From contig DBPQ01000039.1 of the NCBI GenBank assembly GCA_002304945.1, forward strand, positions 624 through 30,770: a stretch of DNA of 30,147 nt, written 5' to 3'. The position numbers were made by a program, and so were the translations under genes. Each line of letters begins with the position of its first letter. The first letter of the stretch is position 1. The notes beneath the pieces were generated by a model. That model saw nothing but the letters and a program-made list of their open reading frames with translations, was not told the origin of the DNA and made no database searches. This stretch comes from Actinomycetales bacterium UBA1416. Lineage in GTDB: Bacteria; Actinomycetota; Actinomycetes; Actinomycetales; Actinomycetaceae. This document shows, piece by piece, positions 1 to 7,907 of the stretch.

Positions 1-836
1 GAGTGCGGCTGGCGGCCGTCGATGACGTGCGCCTTGGCGACCCCGCCACGGACCGCGCGGACGCAGGCCTCCATCTTGGGGACCATGCCGGCGTCGAGGG
101 ACGGCAGCATCTTCTCGAGTTCGCTGACCCAGATCCAGTTGATGAGGGAGTCGGTGTCCGGCCAGCTGGCGTACAGGCCGGCGACGTCCGTGAGGATCAC
201 GAGCTTCTGGGCGCCGAGCGCCTGGGCGAGCGCGGCGGCCGCGGTGTCCGCGTTGAGGTTCAGGATCTCGCCGCTCGCATCGGGGGCGACGGTCGAGATG
301 ACCGGGATGCGCCCCGTCCGCAGGAGGTCCTCGACCGCGCCGGGGTTGATGGAGGCGACGTCGCCCACCAGTCCCACGTCGAGCTCCTCGCCCTCCACCC
401 AGGCGTGGCGCAGCTGCGCGGTCATGAGGCCGCCGTCGCCGCCCGACAGGCCGACGGCGTAGGGACGGTCCGCGTTCAGCAGGCCGACGAGTTCACGCTG
501 GACCGTACCGGTGAGGACCATCTGCACGACATCGCGCACCTCCGGTGTCGTGACGCGCAAGCCGCCCCGGAACTCGGAGTCTATGCCGAGCCGGCGGAGC
601 ATCGCGCTGATCTGGGGGCCTCCCCCGTGCACGACGATCGGGTACAGGCCGACCTGCCGGAGGAACTGCACGTCGGACGCGAAGGATCGCTTCAGGTTGT
701 CGTCCACCATGGCGTGGCCGCCGTACTTGATCACCACCCGGGTGCCGGCGAAGCGCTGCAACCAGGGCAGGGCCTCGATGAGGACGTCGGCCTTCCAGGG
801 GGCGGGTATCTCGCCGGAGTCGTGAATGGAGATCAT
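1..836 (-). CDS. argB: Acetylglutamate kinase ArgB (C-terminus cut by window edge)
   Basis: Phosphorylates N-acetyl-L-glutamate with ATP, the second step of arginine synthesis, in the cytoplasm. The minus-strand frame from the ATG at 836 reads MISIHDSGEIPAPWKADVL and stays open for 278 codons to the window edge. It shows the amino-acid-kinase glycine loop KYGGHAM, the VHGGGPQI motif, and the late LNLNADTAAAALA and KLVILTDVAGLY segments. The frame ends in AHVIDGRQPHS, so by family length only about 20 residues are missing. The ATG overlaps the argJ stop as ATGA, which implies translational coupling in argC-argJ-argB. The family is usually feedback-inhibited by arginine (general knowledge). Partial only because of the window edge; no internal defect seen. 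Confidence 0.95.
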   Translation of the reverse strand, partial: MISIHDSGEIPAPWKADVLIEALPWLQRFAGTRVVIKYGGHAMVDDNLKRSFASDVQFLRQVGLYPIVVHGGGPQISAMLRRLGIDSEFRGGLRVTTPEVRDVVQMVLTGTVQRELVGLLNADRPYAVGLSGGDGGLMTAQLRHAWVEGEELDVGLVGDVASINPGAVEDLLRTGRIPVISTVAPDASGEILNLNADTAAAALAQALGAQKLVILTDVAGLYASWPDTDSLINWIWVSELEKMLPSLDAGMVPKMEACVRAVRGGVAKAHVIDGRQPH

Positions 837-1990
837 GTGGAGTACGCGCTGTTCTCGTGGACGTAGTCGTGGGTGAGGTCGTTGGTCCAGACGGTCGCCT
901 CGGCGTCGCCCGCGTGGAGGTCGACGACGACGCTGACCTCGCGGGGCGCGAGGTCGACGAGCGAGCGGTCCTCGCCGACGCCGCCGGCGCGGGCGACCTG
1001 GACGCCGTTCATCCACACGTCGAGCCGGTCCGCCTCGTAGGGTGCGACGGCCACGGGGACGGTGCCGACGGCGGCGAGGACCCGGCCCCAGTTCGGGTCG
1101 TTGCCGAACACTGCGGCCTTGAAGAGGTTGGAGGAGGTCACCGCCCGCGCGACGGCGAGCGCCGCCACCTCCGTGGTGGCGTGCCGGACCGTGACGGCGA
1201 TGTCGTGCGAGGCCCCCTCCGCGTCCGCGACGAGCTGCCGCGCGAGGTCGGAGCAGGCGTCCGTCAGCGCTGCCGTGAAGCCGTCCTCCGGGGCCGGGAC
1301 GCGCGAGGCGCCGGAGGCCAGGAGCAGGACCGTGTCGTTGGTGGACATGCACCCGTCGGAGTCCACCCGGTTGAACGAGTGCTCGACGGCGTGGGCGAGG
1401 GCACGGGAGGCGGTCCCGGCGTCGAGCACGGCATCGGTCGTGAGGACCACGAGCATCGTGGCGAGCGCGGGGTTCAGCATTCCGGCCCCCTTGGCCATCC
1501 CTCCGATCGTCCAGCCGTCGTGGGAGACGGCAACCTGCTTCGCCACGGTGTCGGTGGTGAGGATCGCGTGCGCGGCGTCCTCGCCGCCGGATCCGAGCGC
1601 GCCCGCCGCGGCGTCCACCCCCGCGAGGAGCCGCGGCATGTCGAGCCGTTCGCCGATCAGGCCGGTCGAGCACACGAGGACGTCCCCAGCGTCCACGCCG
1701 AGGACGGCGGCGACGTGTTCGGCCGTGGCGTGGGTGTCGCCGAAACCCGCGGGACCGGTGCACGCGTTGGCCCCCCCGGAGTTGAGGACGACGGCGCGTG
1801 CCCGACCGTCCCCGACGGCGGTCCGGCTCCAGGTCACGGGTGCCGCCTCCACGCGGTTCGTGGTGAACACCCCGGCCGCGACGTCGAGGGGACCGTCGTT
1901 CACGACGAGGGCGAGGTCGGGGCGTCCGGAGGCCTTCAACCCCGCGGTGACGCCGGCGGCGCGGAACCCGCCGGGAGTGGTGACGCTCAT
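833..1990 (-). CDS. argJ: Bifunctional ornithine acetyltransferase / N-acetylglutamate synthase ArgJ
   Basis: Transfers the acetyl group from N-acetylornithine to glutamate, and in bifunctional members also acetylates glutamate with acetyl-CoA, making the arginine pathway cyclic. The product is 385 aa, normal for ArgJ. It has the family start TPGGFRAAGVTAGLK, the NSGGANACTG segment near residue 70 and KGAGMLNPALATML near 167-180. The Ala177-Thr178 bond is the expected self-cleavage site producing alpha and beta chains, with the Thr as nucleophile. The frame is open upstream to 2101, but the ATG at 1990 overlaps the argC stop (ATGA) and begins the conserved sequence, so it was chosen. Whether it also makes acetylglutamate from acetyl-CoA cannot be told from sequence. 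Confidence 0.96.
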   Translation of the reverse strand: MSVTTPGGFRAAGVTAGLKASGRPDLALVVNDGPLDVAAGVFTTNRVEAAPVTWSRTAVGDGRARAVVLNSGGANACTGPAGFGDTHATAEHVAAVLGVDAGDVLVCSTGLIGERLDMPRLLAGVDAAAGALGSGGEDAAHAILTTDTVAKQVAVSHDGWTIGGMAKGAGMLNPALATMLVVLTTDAVLDAGTASRALAHAVEHSFNRVDSDGCMSTNDTVLLLASGASRVPAPEDGFTAALTDACSDLARQLVADAEGASHDIAVTVRHATTEVAALAVARAVTSSNLFKAAVFGNDPNWGRVLAAVGTVPVAVAPYEADRLDVWMNGVQVARAGGVGEDRSLVDLAPREVSVVVDLHAGDAEATVWTNDLTHDYVHENSAYST

Positions 1991-3027
1991 GGTGCGACGC
2001 CGATCGCGTCGAGGCCGGCGGTCTCCGGGAGGCCGAGGGCGATGTTCATGGACTGGACGGCGGAGCCCGCGGTGCCCTTGCCCAGGTTGTCGATCGCGCA
2101 CATGGCGATCAACCTACCCGCATGGGCGTCCACGCCCACCTGGACGACCGCCCCGTTGGACCCGGCGACCATCGCGGTGGTCGGCCACTGCCCCTCGGGG
2201 AGGAGGTCGATGAACGGTTCGTCCGCGTAGGCCGCCTCCCAGGCTGCGCGGACCTCCGCGGGATCCCCCGTCAGGGGTGCGGTGACCGAGGCGAGGATGC
2301 CCCGGGACATCGGGACGAGCACCGGCTGGAAGGCGATCCGGGGCTCGGACGCCCCCGCGCTGCGGAGGTTCTGCTCGATCTCGGGGATGTGACGGTGCGT
2401 CCCGCCGACGGCGTAGGGTGCGGCGCTCCCCAGCGCCTCGGCCGCCTGGAGGTGAGGCTTGGGAGCCTTGCCCGCGCCGGAGTAGCCGACGGCGAGCGTG
2501 GCGACGACGTCCCGCGCGTCCACGAGGCCCACCCCGGGCTGGAGCGCGAGGGTGACGGCCGCGACGTTGCAACCGGGGACGGCCACCGTTCGCGCCGCGG
2601 AGAGGACCTCCCGCTGCGCGCGCGCCCGCTTCTCCCCCGCGTGGAGGAGTTCCGGCAGGCCGTACGGCCAGGTCCCCGCGTGGGGGGAGCCGTAGAAGGC
2701 CTCCCAGTCGGCGGCCTCGATGAGCCGGAAGTCCGCCCCGCAGTCGAGGACCAGCGGACCGTCCAGTGCGGCGGCCACCGCGCCGGAGGCGCCGTGCGGC
2801 AGCGCGAGCACCACGACGTCCGCGTCGGCGAGGACGTCCGTCGTCGTCGGGAGGATCTCCCGCCCGGCGAGGGAACGAAGGTGGGGGTGGTGCGTTCCGA
2901 GCGGGGTCCCGGCACTGGAGGACGCGGTGAGGGCGCCGATGGTGATCTCGGGATGGCCGAGGAGGAGCCGCAGCACCTCCCCGCCCGCGTAGCCGGACGC
3001 TCCGGCGACGGCAACGGTGAACGTCAT
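1987..3027 (-). CDS. argC: N-acetyl-gamma-glutamyl-phosphate reductase ArgC
   Basis: NADPH-dependent reduction of N-acetylglutamyl phosphate to the semialdehyde, third step of arginine synthesis. The 346-aa product starts with a Rossmann motif (AVAGASGYAGGE, residues 6-17). The active-site cysteine is in PGCNVAAV (Cys153), and the family segment VGTHRHIPEIEQ-like GGTHRHIPEIEQ is present. First gene of argC-argJ-argB. The open frame continues far upstream, but the conserved N-terminus begins at the ATG at 3027. A -10-like TATGCT lies 7 nt before it and no Shine-Dalgarno is visible, so the mRNA is probably leaderless. A possible ArgR site overlaps this promoter. Other arg genes (argD, argF, argR) would lie beyond the window, if the order follows related genomes. 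Confidence 0.96.
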   Translation of the reverse strand: MTFTVAVAGASGYAGGEVLRLLLGHPEITIGALTASSSAGTPLGTHHPHLRSLAGREILPTTTDVLADADVVVLALPHGASGAVAAALDGPLVLDCGADFRLIEAADWEAFYGSPHAGTWPYGLPELLHAGEKRARAQREVLSAARTVAVPGCNVAAVTLALQPGVGLVDARDVVATLAVGYSGAGKAPKPHLQAAEALGSAAPYAVGGTHRHIPEIEQNLRSAGASEPRIAFQPVLVPMSRGILASVTAPLTGDPAEVRAAWEAAYADEPFIDLLPEGQWPTTAMVAGSNGAVVQVGVDAHAGRLIAMCAIDNLGKGTAGSAVQSMNIALGLPETAGLDAIGVAP

Positions 3028-3102
3028 GTGGATGAGCATACGGAGCTGTGCATATATGACCCAAACGGTTGTCGGCAATGTCACCTCTGGCAGAATCGAC
3101 CC
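3028..3102. promoter_or_regulatory. Divergent argC / qor promoter region with leaderless-type starts and possible ARG box
   Basis: This 75-bp gap separates two divergent genes and is AT-rich compared with its surroundings. Minus strand (argC): TTGGGT at 3059-3064, 18-bp spacer, TATGCT at 3035-3040, then 7 nt to the ATG at 3027. Plus strand (qor): TTGTCG at 3069-3074, 16-bp spacer, CAGAAT at 3091-3096, then 6 nt to the ATG at 3103. Neither gene has a Shine-Dalgarno in the gap, so both transcripts may start at their ATG. The GCATA/TGCATA motifs at 3036-3056 resemble actinobacterial ArgR half-sites and overlap the argC promoter. The ARG-box call is tentative. Confidence 0.55.
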
Positions 3103-4074
3103 ATGCACGCGATCCTCGCCCGCGAGCCCGGTGGTCCCGACGTCCTCAGCTGGGAGGAGATCCCGGTCCCCACGCCCGGCCCCGGCGAGTTGCTCGTACG
3201 GCTCCACGCCGCCGGCGTCAACTTCATCGACACCTACCAGCGGTCGGGCGTGTACCCGATGCGGTTCCCCCACGTCCCCGGCTCGGAGGGCTCCGGGACG
3301 GTGGTGGGGTGCGGCCCGGACGTCCCCTTCGCCGTCGGCGAGCGGGTGGCATGGTCCTCCGCGCCCGGCAGTTACGCCGAGTACGTGCTCGTCCCCGCTG
3401 CCAGCGCCCTCGCCGTGCCGGACGGGGTCGACCTCGACACGGCCGCCGCTCTCCCCCTGCAGGGGCTGACGGCCCACTACCTGACCCGATCCACCCACCC
3501 GGTCTCCGAGGGCACCACCGTTCTCCTGACCGCCGGTGCCGGCGGCGTCGGCCAGTTGGTGATCCAGCTCGCCAAGGCGCGCGGCGCCACCGTGATCACC
3601 ACCGTCGGCACGCAGGCGAAGGCCGCGCTCGCGCGCGAGGCCGGCGCCGACCACGTCCTGGTCATGGCAGACCTCGCGATGGCCGACCTCCCGGACGCGG
3701 TGCGCGCCCTGGTCCCGGGCGGTGTCGACGTCAGCTACGACGGGGTCGGGCGGGACACCTTCGAGGCGACCCTCGCGTGCCTGCGACCGCGCGGCCTCCA
3801 GGTGCTCTTCGGGGGCGCGTCCGGACAGGTGCCTCCCTTCGACCTGCAACGACTGAACGCGCTCGGCTCCCTCTTCGTCACGCGTCCGTCCCTCGGGGCG
3901 TACATCGCGACCCGGGAGGAGCTCGAGTGGCGAGCCGGCGAGCTGTTCGGGATGGTCGCCGAGGGCACCCTTCGGGTGCGGATCGGCCGCACCGAGCAGC
4001 TGCGCCGGGCGCGGGTGGCGCACGAGGCCCTCGAGGGCCGTGCCACCACCGGGAAGGTGCTCCTCACCGCCTAG
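3103..4074 (+). CDS. Quinone oxidoreductase-like zinc-independent MDR family protein
   Basis: Medium-chain dehydrogenase/reductase of the quinone oxidoreductase (QOR, zeta-crystallin-like) branch, expected to reduce quinones or enones with NADPH in the cytoplasm. The product is 323 aa, typical for QOR. It has an N-terminal GroES-like fold with VNFIDTYQRSGVYP (39-52), a PLQGLTAHYL segment (118-127) and the nucleotide loop AGAGGVGQ (144-151). The structural and catalytic zinc-binding cysteine pattern of alcohol dehydrogenases is absent. It is encoded opposite to its neighbours, divergent from argC. It is convergent with the flavodoxin-domain gene, and the two stop codons overlap by 4 bp (4071-4074). 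The start is the first ATG, just after a -10-like hexamer. The exact substrate is unknown. Confidence 0.88.
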   Translation: MHAILAREPGGPDVLSWEEIPVPTPGPGELLVRLHAAGVNFIDTYQRSGVYPMRFPHVPGSEGSGTVVGCGPDVPFAVGERVAWSSAPGSYAEYVLVPAASALAVPDGVDLDTAAALPLQGLTAHYLTRSTHPVSEGTTVLLTAGAGGVGQLVIQLAKARGATVITTVGTQAKAALAREAGADHVLVMADLAMADLPDAVRALVPGGVDVSYDGVGRDTFEATLACLRPRGLQVLFGGASGQVPPFDLQRLNALGSLFVTRPSLGAYIATREELEWRAGELFGMVAEGTLRVRIGRTEQLRRARVAHEALEGRATTGKVLLTA

Positions 4075-4574
4075 CGTGCGGGCAGGTGCTCCTTCAGGTC
4101 TGCCGCGATCTGGCGGGCCCACCCCCGGATCTTGTCCCACTCCCGGAAGTCGCCCTCGGGCGCGTTGCCGAGGCGTGCGATGGAGCGTTCCCGCAGGGAG
4201 AGGCCCGAGAGGTCCATCCGGCCCTTGAAGGTCTGGTGGTCGATCGGGTTGATCGACAGCAGGTGCGGCCCGATGCGCCGCGGGTCCTGCACCGCTCCCA
4301 CCGGGACGCCCGAGAGGCCCACGGAGAACGCCCACAGCGGCAGTTCGCGCAGTTCGCGCCCGTGGTGCGCCATCAGGTTGCGGATGTTCTCCATCCACTG
4401 CGTCATGTAGACCGCGGAGCCGAGGACGACGGCGTCGTAGCCGTCCAGGCCCGACACCTCTCCCGGCTCGGCCTCCACGGCCGTGAGGCCGGCCTCCCGG
4501 AGTTCCGCGGCGATGGCCGCACCGATCTCCCTGGTCGCCCCATGCTTGGAGGCGGTGATGACGAGCACCTTCAT
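4071..4574 (-). CDS. Flavodoxin-domain protein (HemG/menaquinone-dependent protoporphyrinogen oxidase-like)
   Basis: FMN-binding flavodoxin-fold protein of 167 aa. The phosphate-binding loop TASKHGATREIG lies at residues 8-19 and VVLGSAVYMTQWM follows at about 70-82. The region SVGLSGVP and the C-terminal REWDKIRGWARQIA helix resemble HemG-like flavodoxins that pass electrons between protoporphyrinogen and quinone. No heme genes are nearby, so that role is only a family inference. The ATG at 4574 is preceded by a strong GGGGAG Shine-Dalgarno about 9 nt upstream. It lies 46 bp after the SDR gene and could be transcribed with it or from a weak TACGAT -10-like site at 4606-4611. Its end overlaps the qor stop convergently. 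Confidence 0.82.
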   Translation of the reverse strand: MKVLVITASKHGATREIGAAIAAELREAGLTAVEAEPGEVSGLDGYDAVVLGSAVYMTQWMENIRNLMAHHGRELRELPLWAFSVGLSGVPVGAVQDPRRIGPHLLSINPIDHQTFKGRMDLSGLSLRERSIARLGNAPEGDFREWDKIRGWARQIAADLKEHLPAR

Positions 4575-4620
4575 GGGCCCATTCTCCCCTTCCCGAACCG
4601 CACCGATCGTACCTTTCGTC

Positions 4621-5370
4621 CTACGCGAGGCGGAGGCGTCGCGGAGGGACGTCGGCGAGCGCCGCCGGGTCGTCGAGCCCGACACGCACGTAGCAGCCCG
4701 AGAGGTGGTCGCCGTCGCCGCGCGCGAGCGCGAGCGCCAGGGCGACGACGTCGGCGGGCTCGGTCCACTCGGTGCGCCCGTCGTGCATCCGCATCGACTC
4801 CGTCATGTCGGTGCGCACCACGCCCGGCGCCATCTCGAAGGCGCGCAGCCCGAGGTCGTGCCCAGCGGCGTGGATCGCGCCGCCGATCCGGAACAGGGCG
4901 GACTTGGAGGCGGTGTACGCGGTGGCGGTCGGGAAGTCCCGGGTCCCGGAGCCCGAGTTGACGTCGATGATGCGGCCGCCGCCCTGCTCGAGCATCACGG
5001 GGATGACGGCGTGGGCGAGGAGGAAGGGCCCGCGGACGTTGACGCGCATGATGTCCCACCACTCGTCGGGGTCCGCCTCCCACAGGGGGACCTCCGCGTC
5101 GACGCGCCCCGCGTTGTTCACGAGGACGTCGATCGAGCCGAGCTGGCGCGCCACCTCGTCGACCGCCCGGACGACGTCCACCTCGCGGGCCACGTCCCCG
5201 GCGACGGGGACGACCCGGACGCGGCCGCCGATCTCCTCGACCACCGGAACCAGCGCGTCGGCGGACGTCGCCATGAGGCCGAGGTCGATGCCCGCCTCGG
5301 CGAACCCGAGCGCGAGGTGGCGGCCGATGCCGCGGGAGGCGCCGGTGATGAGCGCGGTGCGCGGGCTCAT
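4621..5370 (-). CDS. Short-chain dehydrogenase/reductase (SDR family)
   Basis: Classical SDR oxidoreductase of 249 aa, cytosolic, NAD(P)(H)-dependent. Visible motifs are the cofactor loop TGASRGIG (9-16), NNAG (85-88), Asn111 in MRVNVRG, a serine in VNSGSG (139 or 141) and YTASK with Tyr152 and Lys156. The substrate cannot be predicted. The ATG overlaps the pheT stop (ATGA), so translation is likely coupled to pheT, an unusual partner for an SDR. In other actinobacteria pheST is often followed closely by argC, so this gene and the next ones look like a lineage insertion (inference). The C-terminus ends in an Arg-rich PPRRLRLA tail. Confidence 0.9.
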   Translation of the reverse strand: MSPRTALITGASRGIGRHLALGFAEAGIDLGLMATSADALVPVVEEIGGRVRVVPVAGDVAREVDVVRAVDEVARQLGSIDVLVNNAGRVDAEVPLWEADPDEWWDIMRVNVRGPFLLAHAVIPVMLEQGGGRIIDVNSGSGTRDFPTATAYTASKSALFRIGGAIHAAGHDLGLRAFEMAPGVVRTDMTESMRMHDGRTEWTEPADVVALALALARGDGDHLSGCYVRVGLDDPAALADVPPRRLRLA

Positions 5371-7907
5371 CGCAGCCTCGCCCCCAACTCCGACCCCGCC
5401 GTCTCGATGACCCGCGCCCGCACGTCAGCGATCTCCGCGGCCGTGAGGGTGCGGTCCGGGGCACGGAGGCGCAGTGCGAAGGCGAGGGACTTCAAGCCCT
5501 CGCCGAGGGCTGCCGAGCGGTACTCGTCGAACAGGCGGACCTCCTCGGCGAGCTCGCCGGCGGCTGCTCGCACCACCTCGAGCGCGCGGCCGTTCGGGAT
5601 GGCGGCGTCCATGACGAGGGCGACGTCCTCCTTCGCGAGCGGGTAGGTGGAGACCGGCTCGACCTGGAGAGGGTCGGGTTCGACGGCGGCGAGCACGGCG
5701 TCGAGGTCGAGCTCGAAGGCGATCGTGCGGGCCGGCAGGTCGAGGGCCGCGAGCACCTGGGGGTGCACCTCGCCGGCGTGCCCGACGACCACCTCCCCTG
5801 CCACGAGGGCGGCACAGCGTCCCGGATGCCACGGCGCGTACTCGGCGCGTCGGGGCGTCAACGGAACGCCGACGGTGCGTCCCACCAGCTGGGCGAGCTC
5901 GATGGCGTCGGCCCAGTCGACGGGCCGGGCGTGGCCGAGCGCGCCACCCGGGGCCAGCGGGCCGGCCGCGACCGCCGCGACGTGCCAGGGTTGCGCGGGC
6001 ACCGCTCCGTGGATGGCCGCGAGCGTCGCGCCGTCGGGCAGCTGCGCCACCGGCGGCAGTGGGGAGGGCCGGACGGCGCCCCCGAGCGTGACGAGTCCGG
6101 CCTCGACGACGGCGAGGTCGTTGCCGCGGCCGACGTTGCGGCGCGCCACGTCCAGCAGCGTGGCCAGCAGCGTGGTCCGCAGATACGGCGCGTCGTCCGC
6201 CAGGGGGTTCGCGAGCCGCACCATGGTGCGCCGTGGGTCGTCTGCGGGCACCTGGAGGCGGTCGTGGACGTCCCCGACGAACGGGTAGGACAGCACCTCG
6301 TGAAGGCCGTGCTCCGCGAGCGCCCGCATGACCGCGCGCCGGCGGAGCTGGTGCCCGGTCAGGCCCCGCCCGGCCGGGGCGGTGGGCACCACGGACGGGA
6401 TCTCGTCGTAGCCGCGCAGGCGCGCCACCTCCTCGACGAGATCCTCCGGGACGACGAGGTCCGACCGCCAGCTCGGCGGGCGAACCCGCAGCGTGTCACC
6501 GTGCCGTTCCACCTCGGCCCCGAGCATGGTGAGGGTCTCGACCACCTGGTCGACCGTGTACGGCACGCCGACCACGCGGGCCGGCAGCGTGCCGTCCATC
6601 TCGACGACGGCGGCCGGGACGGTGGCGTCGTGGTCCGTCACGACGTCGTCGGCGACCCCTCCGCCGTACTCCACGAGGAGGTCGGCGGCGAGCTGGGCCG
6701 CGTACGGCGGCAGCTGCGGGTCCACCCCGCGCTCGAAGCGCTTCCCGGACTCGCTGGGGATGCGGTGCCGGCGGGCGGTGCGCGCCACGGTGACGGGGTC
6801 GAAGTGCGCCGCCTCCAGGAGGATGTCGGTCGTCCCGGCGTCGATCTCGGTCGACGCGCCGCCCATGACGCCGGCGAGCGCGAGGACACGCTCGCCGTCG
6901 GCGTCCGTGATGAGGAGGTCCTCGGGGTCGAGCGCGCGGTCGACGTCGTCGAGGGTCGTGAGCCGCTCGCCCGCGCGGGCCCGGCGGACGACGATCGGGG
7001 ACTCGAGCTTGCCGAGGTCATAGGCGTGCATGGGCTGGCCGAGATCGAGCATCACGTAGTTCGTGACGTCCACGGCGAGCGAGATGGGCCGCATCCCGGC
7101 CTTCCGGAGGCGGTCGGCCATCCAGGCGGGCGTCGGGGCCTGCGGGTCCACGCCCCGCACCGCGCGGGCGACGAACCGGTCGCACCCGGGGCGACCGTGG
7201 ATCGGGGCATCATCCTTCACCTCGACGCCGAACCCGCCGGGGGCGGGCGCGGGAGGATGCAGCCGGGTGACCGGGTCGGTGAACGCCGCCCCGGTGGAGT
7301 GGGAGTACTCGCGGGCGACGCCCCGCATCGAGAAGCAGTACCCGCGATCCGGGGTGATGTTGATCTCGAGGAGTTCGGTGCCGAGGCCGAGGACACCCAG
7401 CATGTTCGTGCCGGGCTCGGGAACGGGACCGGCGAGGTACCGCTCGAGCACCATGATGCCGCTGTGGTCGTTGCCGAGGCCGAGTTCGTGCTCGGAGCAG
7501 ATCATGCCGTCGGAGACGTGCCCGTAGGTCTTCCTCGCCGTGATGGGGAACGGACCGGGAAGCACCGCGCCGGGCAGCGCCACCACCACGTGGTCCCCCG
7601 CCTCGAAATTGTGCGCCCCGCAGATGATGCCGCGGGAGGCGACGTCCGCGGACTCCGCGCCGGTCCCGGGAGCGTCGTTGAAGGGCCCCACGTCCACGCG
7701 GCAGTAGTTGACCACCTTGCCGTTCCTGTGCTTCTCCTTCACCACGGAGAGCACCCGCCCGGCCACGAGGTCACCGGTGACGGTCGGCGGGGTGATCGAC
7801 TCCTCCTCGAGGCCCACGCGCACGAGGTCGGCGGCGAGTTGCGCGACGGTGGTGCCGTCCGGCACGGCGACGTGGTCGGCCAGCCAGTCCAGGGGTACGT
7901 AGGGCAT
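5367..7907 (-). CDS. pheT: Phenylalanyl-tRNA synthetase beta subunit PheT
   Basis: Beta chain of the alpha2beta2 enzyme that charges tRNA-Phe, providing tRNA binding and the editing site. The product is 846 aa, the long bacterial form. It begins with VPLDWLADHV, followed by a tRNA-binding EMAP/OB domain (about 40-160, ICGAHNFEAGDHV). The B3/B4 editing region (PISLAVDVTNYVMLDLGQPMH), B5 domain, inactive class II core and a C-terminal ferredoxin-fold anticodon-binding domain (YPLAKEDVALVMD onward) follow. A GTG at 7910 overlaps the pheS stop (GTGA) and is an alternative start. The ATG at 7907 was chosen because AAGGGG is 6 nt upstream, whereas it is only 3 nt from the GTG. Cotranscribed with pheS. 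Confidence 0.97.
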   Translation of the reverse strand: MPYVPLDWLADHVAVPDGTTVAQLAADLVRVGLEEESITPPTVTGDLVAGRVLSVVKEKHRNGKVVNYCRVDVGPFNDAPGTGAESADVASRGIICGAHNFEAGDHVVVALPGAVLPGPFPITARKTYGHVSDGMICSEHELGLGNDHSGIMVLERYLAGPVPEPGTNMLGVLGLGTELLEINITPDRGYCFSMRGVAREYSHSTGAAFTDPVTRLHPPAPAPGGFGVEVKDDAPIHGRPGCDRFVARAVRGVDPQAPTPAWMADRLRKAGMRPISLAVDVTNYVMLDLGQPMHAYDLGKLESPIVVRRARAGERLTTLDDVDRALDPEDLLITDADGERVLALAGVMGGASTEIDAGTTDILLEAAHFDPVTVARTARRHRIPSESGKRFERGVDPQLPPYAAQLAADLLVEYGGGVADDVVTDHDATVPAAVVEMDGTLPARVVGVPYTVDQVVETLTMLGAEVERHGDTLRVRPPSWRSDLVVPEDLVEEVARLRGYDEIPSVVPTAPAGRGLTGHQLRRRAVMRALAEHGLHEVLSYPFVGDVHDRLQVPADDPRRTMVRLANPLADDAPYLRTTLLATLLDVARRNVGRGNDLAVVEAGLVTLGGAVRPSPLPPVAQLPDGATLAAIHGAVPAQPWHVAAVAAGPLAPGGALGHARPVDWADAIELAQLVGRTVGVPLTPRRAEYAPWHPGRCAALVAGEVVVGHAGEVHPQVLAALDLPARTIAFELDLDAVLAAVEPDPLQVEPVSTYPLAKEDVALVMDAAIPNGRALEVVRAAAGELAEEVRLFDEYRSAALGEGLKSLAFALRLRAPDRTLTAAEIADVRARVIETAGSELGARLR

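Noticed and set aside
857..2230. Plus-strand open frame opposite argJ
   Set aside because: A shadow of argJ, which has intact family motifs on the minus strand.
3028..4398. Extended argC frame upstream of 3027
   Set aside because: The extension runs through the qor gene and lacks ArgC similarity; conserved ArgC sequence starts at 3027.
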